A stretch of DNA of 21,875 bases from a virus. Both the position numbers and the translations under genes were made by a program. The stretch lies in IMG/VR virus record IMGVR_UViG_3300028364_000164, positions 1 to 21,875 of that record; one strand, 5' to 3'. The notes beneath the pieces are model-generated. The model did not search any database and was not told where the DNA came from. It saw only the letters and a list, made by a program, of their open reading frames with translations. Shown piece by piece: positions 12,357-19,847 of this stretch (positions are counted from its first letter, which is position 1; every line of letters begins with the position of its first letter).

Positions 12357-12890
12357 TCACTGTTTCAGTAACATAAAAGGCAAAATTAAAGCCTCGCCCT
12401 CGTTTTCTCCACTGGTTTCATGCACCCTAGCACCCCGATTTTCACCACTAAATATAAACTTCAAGGGGCCTTCCAAGACGCTGCAAAGCTTACCTATGAA
12501 CTTAGCGTTAAAACCGATCTGCACTACTGGCGAGTCATCCAAAGGCCAAATAGATTGAAAGTCAGGAAACTTCCAGTATAGCTTTGCCATCTCCACAATT
12601 GGAACATGAACCCGTGCGCCATTCTTCATAATACCTATAAGGTTTTTCCCGAATAGGTCAATCTCTACGCTCTTAACGTTTGCAGCGGTCAAGGCCTTCC
12701 ACTGTTTAGGATCAACTGCAAAGTTTGAATCTGCTCCAAGTGCTTCACCAAACCAGTTTCTGGAAGGGTAGCGAACAAGTATGTAGCTATCACTGGCTAG
12801 AATGTGCTTTTCAGTAATTTGAATGAACTTAGTCCACTCCCTAGGGTCTTTGTCGGTAGGAACTAAGTGTAATTTTGGTAATGGTTTCAT
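12357..12890 (-). CDS. Sliding-clamp-like (DnaN-domain) phage protein
   Basis: A 177-residue protein whose layout resembles the beta-clamp fold. It has an early strand-loop (ITEKHILASDSYILVRYP), a middle helix-strand unit (KQWKALTAANVKSVEIDLFG), then VQIGFNAKFIGKLCSVL, LKFIFSGENRGARV and a final EALILPFMLL. The last segment is like the hydrophobic MPMRL end of DnaN. At about half the size of a bacterial clamp subunit it could be a one-domain phage clamp or a clamp-like regulator; rings would need more subunits. It is transcribed alone from promoter copy 4 and ends at a strong terminator, implying high or separately timed expression. The assignment is from pattern memory, so moderate. Confidence 0.65.
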   Translation of the reverse strand: MKPLPKLHLVPTDKDPREWTKFIQITEKHILASDSYILVRYPSRNWFGEALGADSNFAVDPKQWKALTAANVKSVEIDLFGKNLIGIMKNGARVHVPIVEMAKLYWKFPDFQSIWPLDDSPVVQIGFNAKFIGKLCSVLEGPLKFIFSGENRGARVHETSGENEGEALILPFMLLKQ

Positions 12891-12907
12891 AAGTAATTAG
12901 TTGAATT

Positions 12908-12960
12908 GTGAACTCTTTCAACACTTAAATATAAGAATAAAAATTGGATTAACAATAAAA
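12908..12960 (-). promoter_or_regulatory. Promoter repeat copy 4
   Basis: TTG (12953-12955), 19 nt, TATATTT (12927-12933), then GAAAGAGTTCAC on the minus strand; 18 nt from GTTCAC to the ATG at 12890. The spacer variant (TTTTTATTCT) is shared with copy 1 and differs from copies 2, 3, 5 and 6. Confidence 0.85.
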
Positions 12961-12969
12961 AAAAGGAAA

Positions 12970-13173
12970 TTAAATTTTACAAATTGCCTCAATATCTCCC
13001 AAGGTTAAATTTTCCCAGTTTTCCTGCAATTTTTCGTACATCATTAATTGAGGGAGAGTATCAACTGGCAGCGAATAATCTCTCACCTCAAATTCTGAAT
13101 TTTCTTTTTGTTTCTCCAGTTCTGCTACTCTTTCTTTTAACAATTCCAATTCGGATTTTTTATTTGAGTACAT
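12970..13173 (-). CDS. Small coiled-coil protein, 67 residues
   Basis: Residues 5-28 (KKSELELLKERVAELEKQKE) form a heptad-like coiled coil. The rest (LPVDTLPQLMMYEKLQENWENLTLGDIEAICKI) is probably helical. No family recognised. It begins one base after the stop of the upstream gene and is the last gene of the long operon from 16397. Confidence 0.65.
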   Translation of the reverse strand: MYSNKKSELELLKERVAELEKQKENSEFEVRDYSLPVDTLPQLMMYEKLQENWENLTLGDIEAICKI

Positions 13174-13174
13174 T

Positions 13175-14053
13175 TTATTTTTGGTTGAATTTTTTTCGGA
13201 TCATTTCTTCCATGCTTTTTTTCAGTTTCTCATTGACCCCTGAAGCATTGGTGCCCTTTTCGGGAGCGAAATTTTTGACTAAAATAGAAGCGGTTTTCCG
13301 CTTTTCGATTTTCTTTTCCTCTTCAGGCTGGTCTTTGATCTCTTTGAACCCTTCTGAAATTACCGTACTGGATTTCTGATTATTGATTCTAACTAATTTC
13401 ACCTCTTCTACGTGTTCATCATCTTCCACTATGTATTCTTTAGTTAAGAAAAGATCCCCTTCGTAGCTTTCTTCCAATAACTTCAGCAATTCAACTTTTT
13501 CGTCCATCGTAAGTAAATTGATATCTAAATCTTTGGATATAGAATGTTCGAACGAATCAACTCTTGTACTTCTAGTTAAAGTCAAATTGGAATGAAGGGC
13601 TATGCTCAAATCTTTATCCCTCAATCCATACATGTTTTCACGCTGTTTCAGGCTTTTTAAGAGTTCACCATAACGTCTGACAATATCAATATTATTGGCC
13701 CGTTCAAAGTTCTCTTCAGGTGTATAGCACCACCCCACATAAATATTCTTTTCATCATTCCATATTTTTTCATATCTGGAGTCATGGAGCAAAGATGCAA
13801 AATCGATATCCATATCCGCTTCGGTTGAAATCAACTTTCTTGCTTCCATGAGATAAATTCTTGCAGTGATTGCTTTCAATCCCTGACTGTCAACAAAGAA
13901 GTCTTCAATCCATTTGATAGATTTCCCATCCTTTAGGAACCTGTAGGTCATACCTACATTGGCCTCTTTATCCAGTACTTTTTGCTGGGTTGTTACACCC
14001 TTTACGCTCATGAAATTTTGAGGCTTTTTTACGCTTACATTCTTTTTGGCCAC
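13175..14053 (-). CDS. Hypothetical protein, 292 residues, HTH-like N-terminus
   Basis: Residues 30-75 (NVGMTYRFLKDGKSIKWIED, then a helical segment ending ARIYLMEARKLI) look like a helix-turn-helix of the kind found in phage DNA-binding proteins. The middle contains a tryptophan/aromatic patch IWNDEKNIYVGWCYTPEENF. The C-terminal 90 residues are low-complexity and highly charged (PEEEKKIEKRK), probably disordered. Function unknown; DNA binding is inferred. The start ATG follows directly after the stop of the 641-residue gene (14054), so the two are translationally coupled. Confidence 0.65.
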   Translation of the reverse strand: MAKKNVSVKKPQNFMSVKGVTTQQKVLDKEANVGMTYRFLKDGKSIKWIEDFFVDSQGLKAITARIYLMEARKLISTEADMDIDFASLLHDSRYEKIWNDEKNIYVGWCYTPEENFERANNIDIVRRYGELLKSLKQRENMYGLRDKDLSIALHSNLTLTRSTRVDSFEHSISKDLDINLLTMDEKVELLKLLEESYEGDLFLTKEYIVEDDEHVEEVKLVRINNQKSSTVISEGFKEIKDQPEEEKKIEKRKTASILVKNFAPEKGTNASGVNEKLKKSMEEMIRKKFNQK

Positions 14054-15979
14054 TTATTTTACGGTTTTAGTTAGTTTGTTAGTGATCATTCTGTAAGCTT
14101 TATGGTCATCTGCCTTCAGGCTTCTTTTCCATTTGTTTTTAGTTTTCCACCAAGTTATTGCTTCAAGGCCTTTATTGAAATCAATTTCAGGATCTAAGTT
14201 TGAGTCTATCAAAGATAATTTAATGAAATCATCTTCTTCGATTATTTCGGCTTCTTTGGCTTTTCTGAGCTCTTCCAACATAGGCATATTACTCAAATAA
14301 TCCTCTCTTCCCAATCGAGTATGAAGGTAAAATTCCAACAACTTTAAATCTTCTCTTGTCAATTCATCATAATTGATCAAGAAGCTATCATCTTTATAAA
14401 TCAAAAAAGAAACTCTGTTCTTTCTGGTTAAATCAGTATCATGTTTATCCGTCCAAGACCAAGCCCTTTCTCCAGCGGGCAAGTACTTAAATGCTAGAGG
14501 ATTTAATTTTTCGCCAGCCAAAGAATATCGTTCCTTAATCGTCTCAACTAAATAAATTCCTGTGTTTGGTAAACTAGGAATACTGCCATCATACTCGTAA
14601 TACTTTAAAAATCTGTCAGACCAATTACCTCTACCTCTTCCCATATCGTTACTGGAAACGAAAATTCTAGCTCCTTCTTCAATATTGATTCTTTTTGAAG
14701 TCCACCATTCTTTAAAAGTTTTTATTCCCGCTGGCAGCATTTTGGATTTGTCAGCATCATAAATAAATCTCACTTTATCTTCAGGAATTGGGGTCTTGAA
14801 AATTGAAAGGCTATGCATTTCTTCAGGAAAACAAATTGTCCGTTCAATGATGCCCTGCAAAAGAATCATATTCAATTTGTACCTTTCAAGAATTTCTTCT
14901 TTATTGTTTACTCTTCGATGTTGTTCGCCTTTTCCATTTAAAAGCCCTTCGAGTTCAGATTGATCTGGAAACAATTTTTCACCAATTGTGATATCCCCAT
15001 AGATTCTGTAAATATTATCTCCATTTCTAATTAAAACATAAGTTAAATTGTTGTCTCGATTTATTGACCAATTAACAAACGGATTATCTGAATAGTGCTT
15101 TTCCCTTTCCCTAACTTTAAAAATTACAATGCCTTTTTTCTCAGGCATCATTATTTCATAGTTGAACATCCCCCAGTAAGTATTTTTTCTCAGGAGCCAT
15201 TCATCAAACGCTTCTATGTTACTAAAATCAAGACCACCCAAATCTTCTCCAACTTCTCCAACTTCAACATCCATGTACAACCTTCTTTGTCTGAAGCAAA
15301 TTGGCTCCCCTTGAGCAATTGCACCTTGCTTCAAATGGTGTAGCTCCTCATTAACCCCTAAGTAAAGCTCAATGGTATAAATAAGCCTGTTCAACTTCAT
15401 GAGAATTCCACTGTACTCGCTGGCTATTTCTCTTAATTGTCTGGTTCGTTGTTCTAAAAGTTCCTTTGCTGCCTCGCTTCTAGTTGTTAAAAAATCCCTT
15501 TTCAGGATCATCTCTCTTTTTTTCTGTAAGAGGATATCCTTACTCATAATCATCACCTCTCTTGAATTTGATTCTGCAACGTTTGGAAAGGCAGAACGCA
15601 TTAAATCTTCTTTTCCTAATGTTCCGTTCACTAATCCTTTAACATCTTCATCAAAGTTTTCAGGATCAACCAGAAGTCGAACGTACCCAGACTTGAGCTC
15701 ATTCAAAGAATAGGTTCTAGGGCCACCGTCAAAAGTGTTTCCTTTTCCTTTTGGAAATTGAACTGATATCCCAGTTTCTTCCAAATGATCTTTGTTGTAT
15801 TGGGATATTTGATCGCCTGTTAATCTGACAACCTTTCCAGTTCCATAAATAGAGCTCCAAACTGAATCACCAACTTTAAAAATTAGATCATAGCCCAATA
15901 TTTTTTGTTCGATTTCGGCAGGACTCGGAGGAGTCAGTTTTTCAATTTCTGCTTTTTCTGCTTTTCGTAGATTGCTCAT
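14054..15979 (-). CDS. Large conserved phage protein of unknown function, 641 residues
   Basis: Residues 30-100 resemble an SH3/KOW-like barrel of the type used for nucleic-acid or polymerase contact (FKVGDSVWSSIYGTGKVVRL, then VQFP and TYSLNELKSGYVRLL). Residues about 160-215 are predicted coiled coil (LLEQRTRQLREIASEYSGIL). A block with ICFRQRRLYMDVEVGEVGED, SNIEAFDEWLL and LTYVLIRNGDNIYRIYGD follows. I recognise this block as recurring in uncharacterised proteins of large tailed phages. The remainder is mixed alpha/beta without known catalytic motifs, nucleotide-binding loops or metal sites. It lies between two small genes and an HTH-like gene in the operon from 16397. Confidence 0.7.
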   Translation of the reverse strand: MSNLRKAEKAEIEKLTPPSPAEIEQKILGYDLIFKVGDSVWSSIYGTGKVVRLTGDQISQYNKDHLEETGISVQFPKGKGNTFDGGPRTYSLNELKSGYVRLLVDPENFDEDVKGLVNGTLGKEDLMRSAFPNVAESNSREVMIMSKDILLQKKREMILKRDFLTTRSEAAKELLEQRTRQLREIASEYSGILMKLNRLIYTIELYLGVNEELHHLKQGAIAQGEPICFRQRRLYMDVEVGEVGEDLGGLDFSNIEAFDEWLLRKNTYWGMFNYEIMMPEKKGIVIFKVREREKHYSDNPFVNWSINRDNNLTYVLIRNGDNIYRIYGDITIGEKLFPDQSELEGLLNGKGEQHRRVNNKEEILERYKLNMILLQGIIERTICFPEEMHSLSIFKTPIPEDKVRFIYDADKSKMLPAGIKTFKEWWTSKRINIEEGARIFVSSNDMGRGRGNWSDRFLKYYEYDGSIPSLPNTGIYLVETIKERYSLAGEKLNPLAFKYLPAGERAWSWTDKHDTDLTRKNRVSFLIYKDDSFLINYDELTREDLKLLEFYLHTRLGREDYLSNMPMLEELRKAKEAEIIEEDDFIKLSLIDSNLDPEIDFNKGLEAITWWKTKNKWKRSLKADDHKAYRMITNKLTKTVK

Positions 15980-15994
15980 TGGTTGGGTAGTTAA

Positions 15995-16204
15995 CTATTT
16001 TCTATTGAACATTGGTTCGTTGGATATGTCGGTAGGCGTCCAAATCTTGACTACTTCCGATCTTCCAAAATCAGCGGTTATTATTTTGCCTTCCGAAAAA
16101 AATTTGCAAGCAATTAAATTTGGGAACTCTTCAACTACTCGAAGTTTTTTCCCATTAAGGCCTCGATAGTTTGATTTTGTTTTGATGATGGCGTAAGTTT
16201 TCAT
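15995..16204 (-). CDS. Small hypothetical protein, 69 residues
   Basis: Not recognised. Beta-rich sequence (MKTYAIIKTKSNYRGLNGKK, then LRVVEEF, ACKFF, KIITADFGRSEVVKIW), consistent with a small barrel. It follows the 57-residue gene by 19 bp and precedes the 641-residue gene by 15 bp in the same operon. Confidence 0.65.
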   Translation of the reverse strand: MKTYAIIKTKSNYRGLNGKKLRVVEEFPNLIACKFFSEGKIITADFGRSEVVKIWTPTDISNEPMFNRK

Positions 16205-16223
16205 AACGATTTAATTGGGGTTT

Positions 16224-16397
16224 TTAGTTATTTGCTCGGTTGACGTTGTTTCTGAAAGTAGTTAAAGCCTCTCTCCAGACAACCCCGTTATCAAGGGCTT
16301 GAAACCAAATGCTACTTTGAGACATTCTGGTGATTACATAACACCTCCCTGAATGCAAGTGGCGAAAATTTTGGCCGATGATCATTGTAACTCCCAT
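16224..16397 (-). CDS. Small protein, 57 residues, first gene of operon
   Basis: A short open frame, MGVTMIIGQNFRHLHSGRCY, then VITRMSQSSIWFQALDNG and a VWREALTTFRNNVNRAN end. The layout FRH-x-SG-x-CYVI ... IWFQALDNGVVWRE ... F resembles, from memory, the DUF1653 type of small beta-rich domain (RHYKGG.YEV ... VVYRALYG ... WVRPL.MF). That assignment is tentative. The gene is well supported by position: ATG 16397 is 22 nt from the conserved leader GTTCAC of promoter copy 5, and the stop is 19 bp from the next gene. Confidence 0.7.
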   Translation of the reverse strand: MGVTMIIGQNFRHLHSGRCYVITRMSQSSIWFQALDNGVVWREALTTFRNNVNRANN

Positions 16398-16418
16398 AAT
16401 TCCTATTTTTTTGACAAT

Positions 16419-16469
16419 GTGAACTCTTTCAACACTTAAATATAGGAAATAAAATTGGATTTACAATAT
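16419..16469 (-). promoter_or_regulatory. Promoter repeat copy 5
   Basis: TTG (16464-16466), 19 nt, TATATTT (16438-16444), leader GAAAGAGTTCAC, on the minus strand. It should drive the operon 16397 to 12970, which holds five genes. Confidence 0.85.
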
Positions 16470-16502
16470 AAAAGGGAATGAATTTTCAAATAAATTCATC
16501 TA

Positions 16503-16817
16503 TTATTTGTTGTCTAGTTCTTTGGCTCTTGTATTGATGGCCTCAATTTTTGATTTTAAGGATCTATTTTTTGATCGCTTTTTAGCTGCATCTTTACTTT
16601 GTGTTAAGAAGTCATTTGCCCGTTTCAGGGATGCATTACGATGCCCAAAAATAGGCGTGTGTCTTTTCAACCAAGCAGGGTACTCAACTGGAGCAGCTAT
16701 TTTGGCTTGATATATTCTGGATGGGCTTTCTGTGAGTTTACAAGAAATTGCCATTGTAGCCCATATTACAATGAATATGGCTGCCAGTATTCTGTTTTTT
16801 ACTTTTTTGTTAGTCAT
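16503..16817 (-). CDS. Probable lipoprotein or membrane-anchored protein, 104 residues
   Basis: The N-terminus MTNKKVKNR is basic and is followed by a hydrophobic segment ILAAIFIVIWATMAISC. A cysteine at about residue 26 is preceded by AIS, an imperfect lipobox, so the protein is either lipidated or a single-span anchor. The rest is strongly basic and helical (SKDAAKKRSKNRSLKSKIEA). A basic, membrane-tethered protein of this size could be a lysis accessory (spanin-like) or a surface protein; neither is proven. It overlaps the upstream gene by 8 bp and is last in its operon. Confidence 0.65.
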   Translation of the reverse strand: MTNKKVKNRILAAIFIVIWATMAISCKLTESPSRIYQAKIAAPVEYPAWLKRHTPIFGHRNASLKRANDFLTQSKDAAKKRSKNRSLKSKIEAINTRAKELDNK

Positions 16818-17220
16818 TTTCTAGTATTTTTTTAATTGATTCGATTATTTGAGATTCTTTTGATCCAACATTCACTAAAACGTCATTCCTAACTCTTACT
16901 GAAATTGATATTGAATTTGTGATATTAGTATGAATAGCGCAAAAATCATCAACCTCCACCTCTTTTTTCTTTTCCAGAACCACATTGCAATTCATTCCCT
17001 GCTTTTTAGCAAGCTCTTTGATCTGATCTGTTAGTGATTCTAAGGTAGGTGCTTCTTCTTCAAATACTTCTTCCCATTCATCGGGATAGCGTTTTGACAT
17101 GTGCAAAACACTAATTTCGTTGAACAAATGATTTTCTGGATAAATCATGCCTATTTCAGGAGAAATTGGCACATAATCTTGAGCTTCTTCTTTTGTGCCT
17201 ATAAACTTGTATTTTTTCAT
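16810..17220 (-). CDS. Hypothetical protein, 136 residues
   Basis: Not recognised. It begins MKKYKFIGTKEEAQDYVPIS, has an acidic middle (WEEVFEEEAPTLESL) and a beta-like C-terminal half (SISISVRVRNDVLVNVG). The upstream frame is open to 17298, but that would overlap the previous gene; ATG 17220 gives a clean 43 bp gap. It overlaps the membrane-anchored gene by 8 bp. Confidence 0.7.
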   Translation of the reverse strand: MKKYKFIGTKEEAQDYVPISPEIGMIYPENHLFNEISVLHMSKRYPDEWEEVFEEEAPTLESLTDQIKELAKKQGMNCNVVLEKKKEVEVDDFCAIHTNITNSISISVRVRNDVLVNVGSKESQIIESIKKILEND

Positions 17221-17244
17221 AATCGCTTGTTTAATTGTGTAAGT

Positions 17245-17256
17245 GCCCCGAAGGGC
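17245..17256 (-). promoter_or_regulatory. UUCG-tetraloop hairpin between two genes
   Basis: GCCC-TTCG-GGGC on the minus strand lies in the 43 bp gap before the gene at 17220. The stem is short but very stable. There is no T-run, so it is more likely an RNA-processing or translation-tuning element than a terminator. Confidence 0.4.
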
Positions 17257-17263
17257 TATTGAT

Positions 17264-17554
17264 TTATTTATTCCGTTGATTAAATGTAGTTTCTGCAAGA
17301 TGAGGGTGAAGAACTATGTTTGTTCTGTCCCCATTTAATCCATAACTGACAACGAAAACAGAATTTTTTTCATAAATCGTTTCGCAAAAAACGGTGTATT
17401 TTACCATTTTAGATCCCTGTGGAGTCTCGTATCTGCTGATGCTTTTTACTGTATAATTTATCAGGTTTTCCATTCTTCGGCCTCTGGCTAGAATATTAGT
17501 AGGATTGGAGGTATAGATTAAATCCTGCATTGCAATTGTGTTTTCAGTTGTCAT
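17264..17554 (-). CDS. Hypothetical protein, 96 residues
   Basis: Not recognised. The first 28 residues are unstructured-looking (MTTENTIAMQDLIYTSNPTN). The rest, from MENLINYTVKSI, has beta-strand periodicity (MVKYTVFCETIYEKNSVFVV). It is the first gene after promoter copy 6. ATG 17554 is 23 nt from the leader GTTCAC, matching the other copies; internal ATGs at 17530 and 17473 are alternatives. Confidence 0.65.
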   Translation of the reverse strand: MTTENTIAMQDLIYTSNPTNILARGRRMENLINYTVKSISRYETPQGSKMVKYTVFCETIYEKNSVFVVSYGLNGDRTNIVLHPHLAETTFNQRNK

Positions 17555-17576
17555 GATCTATTTTGGTTTACGATTT

Positions 17577-17625
17577 GTGAACTCTTTCAACACTTAAATA
17601 TAGGAAATAAAATTGGATTAAAAAA
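17577..17625 (-). promoter_or_regulatory. Promoter repeat copy 6 (altered -33)
   Basis: TATATTT (17596-17602) and leader GAAAGAGTTCAC match the other copies. At the -33 position (17622-17624) the minus strand reads TTT instead of TTG. Drives the genes 17554 to 16503. Confidence 0.75.
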
Positions 17626-17626
17626 A

Positions 17627-17845
17627 CTATTTAAAAATTAATTTGCAAATAAATCCATCTTCTTTCAAGGCATTTAAACAAGAAATAAGGAATGCATCTG
17701 CAACAACATCCTTATTAATGTTAAAAATAAGCTTCTTTCCTTCAGAATGGCTATACATTTTAATTTTCTTAAAAGTTTTATCCATTCTACGAAATTGCAA
17801 CCTGTCAATTTCCGAATCCGTGAAATCTATCCAAACTCTTCTCAT
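17627..17845 (-). CDS. Small hypothetical protein, 72 residues
   Basis: Not recognised. It is basic, MRRVWIDFTDSEIDRLQFRR at the start, and ends ALKEDGFICKLIFK. Its alternation suggests a small alpha/beta fold. The ATG overlaps the stop of the large terminase by ATGA, so it is translationally coupled to it. That places it as a possible packaging accessory, which is inference from position only. Confidence 0.65.
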   Translation of the reverse strand: MRRVWIDFTDSEIDRLQFRRMDKTFKKIKMYSHSEGKKLIFNINKDVVADAFLISCLNALKEDGFICKLIFK

Positions 17846-19383
17846 ACGAACATATATTCAAAAGATCCTGTAATTAATAATTTTTTAACGCACATGGAGA
17901 ACGCATCTATTTCATCATCGTGTTCTGGCCAGCTTTCCTCACCAGCTGAGCACAACTGAACAAAGAAATCTTCATTCCAGCCAGCCTGAATCACAAACAC
18001 CCTCCCTGCTTCGCATTTTGGCGAAACAACATTCAATCTAGTTAATTTATCATCTTTCGGGCTTTCACCTTCAATAATATTTAAATTAGTAGTTGCTTTT
18101 ATTTGTTGTACAAGGGATTTTCCTGAAGCTTTAGGTTCCACATAGATCATTGAATTATGATCATAACCGTACTCAGTGGTAAATCTGATTAAGTATTTGC
18201 AAAGTTCAGGAAATTCCAGTCTTTTCGATTCAGAACGAACAATATAAACATCATTTCCCCTTTTAAAGGCTGCGATAATTGCTGAAGCATCATTGGCAGT
18301 GGATTCTGAATAAGCAGTATCCAAGAAAAAATGCATTGGTTCTTTAACCCGATCTCGGATGACATCATTAGGATTGACTGTTTTTAACCAGTGTCTTTTT
18401 ATAATACCTCCTTCTTCAGAACTTGGATTTTGATCATACTGGCTTGAAAATCCAAAGGTGCCCAGCTCAATTTTTAAATCTGCCAGCGTTTCTTCATCCA
18501 AACGAATCGGATCTAAATACCCTATTCCATTATTCCACTGATAAAATTGAACGTAATCCTGTGGTGAAACTCTTCCTTTGGTTTCTTCTGTAATAGTGGC
18601 AGGAAGATTAATGTGATTTATTTTGTCCCCTTTCTTTTTTAAAACGGCTGCCGTCAAATCATCATCGTGCAATCTTTGTTGAACTAAAATTCTTGTTCCT
18701 AATTGTACTGGAGTCAATCTGTTGTACAAGTTTTCAGACCAATATTTTTTAACCTCTTCCCTTTTGGCTTCACTTCTTGCTGTTGCTGCGGACTGAGGAT
18801 CATCAACTATAATTAAATGGGCTCCATGGCCTACGATTGAAGAACCTGTAGTTTTGGCAAGTCTTGAACCGCCTTCAGTATTTGCAAAAAAAGTAACTGC
18901 ATCAATGTCTTTTCTTAATTTAACACGATCTCCAAAGTATCCTTGATACTCTGAGGATCTAATTAGATCCCTACTCATCCTCGCATTTAAAACAGTCAAA
19001 TTATCCTCAAAGGATACGGAAATCATTTTCAAATGAGGAACGTGAACCCAAGCCCACGGAAGCAAAATAATTGAAACAATTAAAGATTTAGAAGTTCTGG
19101 GGGGGATATTTATAACTATATCCTTTTTTTTCCTTTTCCGATCTCTTATTCTGAAAATTTCAGCTTGTAAAACATCGCATAGTTCTTTAATGTGAGGAGC
19201 ATCGGAAAAAGGATCTGAAGGGTGCAATATTTTGAATGCCCATTTAAAAAATTCGTAGTAGGATTCAGTAATTACTTTTTTTTGAGTTAGCTCATAGAAA
19301 TCTTTAGTGAATACGCTTTCGAGTATTCGACCAACTTTAGCACCGTGAACCGTACCCAATAATCTTTTTACGGGTAAGGCCAT
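17842..19383 (-). CDS. terL: Terminase large subunit (ATPase/nuclease)
   Basis: A 513-residue DNA-packaging motor. The N-terminal ATPase has the Walker A-like PPRTSKS (94-100, within INIPPRTSKS), Walker B HLIIVDDP (189-196) and a likely coupling motif near QQRLHDDD (235-242). The C-terminal RNase H-like nuclease has acidic residues D355 (HFFLDTAYS), E416 (IYVEPKASGKS) and D490/D493 (PEHDDEIDAFS). It cuts concatemeric phage DNA and pumps it into the procapsid. The preceding gene overlaps its start and is the probable small subunit. The order helicase, small terminase, large terminase and the ATGA overlaps suggest one operon. Downstream structural genes such as portal are not in this window, where one would often expect them. 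Confidence 0.95.
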   Translation of the reverse strand: MALPVKRLLGTVHGAKVGRILESVFTKDFYELTQKKVITESYYEFFKWAFKILHPSDPFSDAPHIKELCDVLQAEIFRIRDRKRKKKDIVINIPPRTSKSLIVSIILLPWAWVHVPHLKMISVSFEDNLTVLNARMSRDLIRSSEYQGYFGDRVKLRKDIDAVTFFANTEGGSRLAKTTGSSIVGHGAHLIIVDDPQSAATARSEAKREEVKKYWSENLYNRLTPVQLGTRILVQQRLHDDDLTAAVLKKKGDKINHINLPATITEETKGRVSPQDYVQFYQWNNGIGYLDPIRLDEETLADLKIELGTFGFSSQYDQNPSSEEGGIIKRHWLKTVNPNDVIRDRVKEPMHFFLDTAYSESTANDASAIIAAFKRGNDVYIVRSESKRLEFPELCKYLIRFTTEYGYDHNSMIYVEPKASGKSLVQQIKATTNLNIIEGESPKDDKLTRLNVVSPKCEAGRVFVIQAGWNEDFFVQLCSAGEESWPEHDDEIDAFSMCVKKLLITGSFEYMFV

Positions 19384-19847
19384 TAGGAAACAATTGCTTT
19401 TTCCAACAATTGCCGAACTCTACTTTGTTTTTCTTTTGAAAGTTTATGCCACATAAATCTGTTTTCGATTTCTTTTTTGTTGAAATCTTCAGTCAGTCTT
19501 TCACTCAACGCCTCTTTTAGTTTTAAGAGTTCTTCTTTTTGCGCCAGACATTTATTTTGAAGATCGATTCTGCCAATAACTTCAAATTTACCAAAAAGAT
19601 ATTCATAACGTTCTATGTGGTTCGATAAAATAAAAGGCACACGAATTTTCATGTGTGCCTTAATGGAATCTTTGGAATCATTCAATAGTTTTAAACCTTC
19701 AATTTCGGATATTTTAAATTTTTCCCGAATTTCTGCTAAAACATCTCCATGCTTTTCGCCTGAGCTCAATCGATCAACTATATACCTGACAATTATTTCA
19801 ACTGTTTGAGGTTTTTGAACATCGGTTGTTTTTTTGATCCTAGCCAA
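19383..19847 (-). CDS. Probable terminase small subunit
   Basis: A 154-residue protein directly before and overlapping the large terminase by one base. The N-terminal third (IIVRYIVDRLSSGEKHGDVL, followed by FKISEIEGLKLLNDS) looks like a helix-turn-helix, and the middle contains a coiled-coil-like oligomerisation segment (LAQKEELLKLKEALSERL). This fits the usual small-terminase plan of DNA recognition plus ring formation, but the family match is by position and shape, not a motif. No ATG lies in the first 60 codons. Translation probably begins at TTG 19847, which overlaps the stop of the UvrD-like gene. Confidence 0.7.
   Translation of the reverse strand: MARIKKTTDVQKPQTVEIIVRYIVDRLSSGEKHGDVLAEIREKFKISEIEGLKLLNDSKDSIKAHMKIRVPFILSNHIERYEYLFGKFEVIGRIDLQNKCLAQKEELLKLKEALSERLTEDFNKKEIENRFMWHKLSKEKQSRVRQLLEKAIVS

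Noticed and set aside
9945-17625. Reading the dispersed repeats as a CRISPR array or attachment sites
   Set aside because: Spacing is irregular, at 0.6 to 3.5 kb with genes between, and each copy sits just before a gene with promoter elements at fixed spacing.
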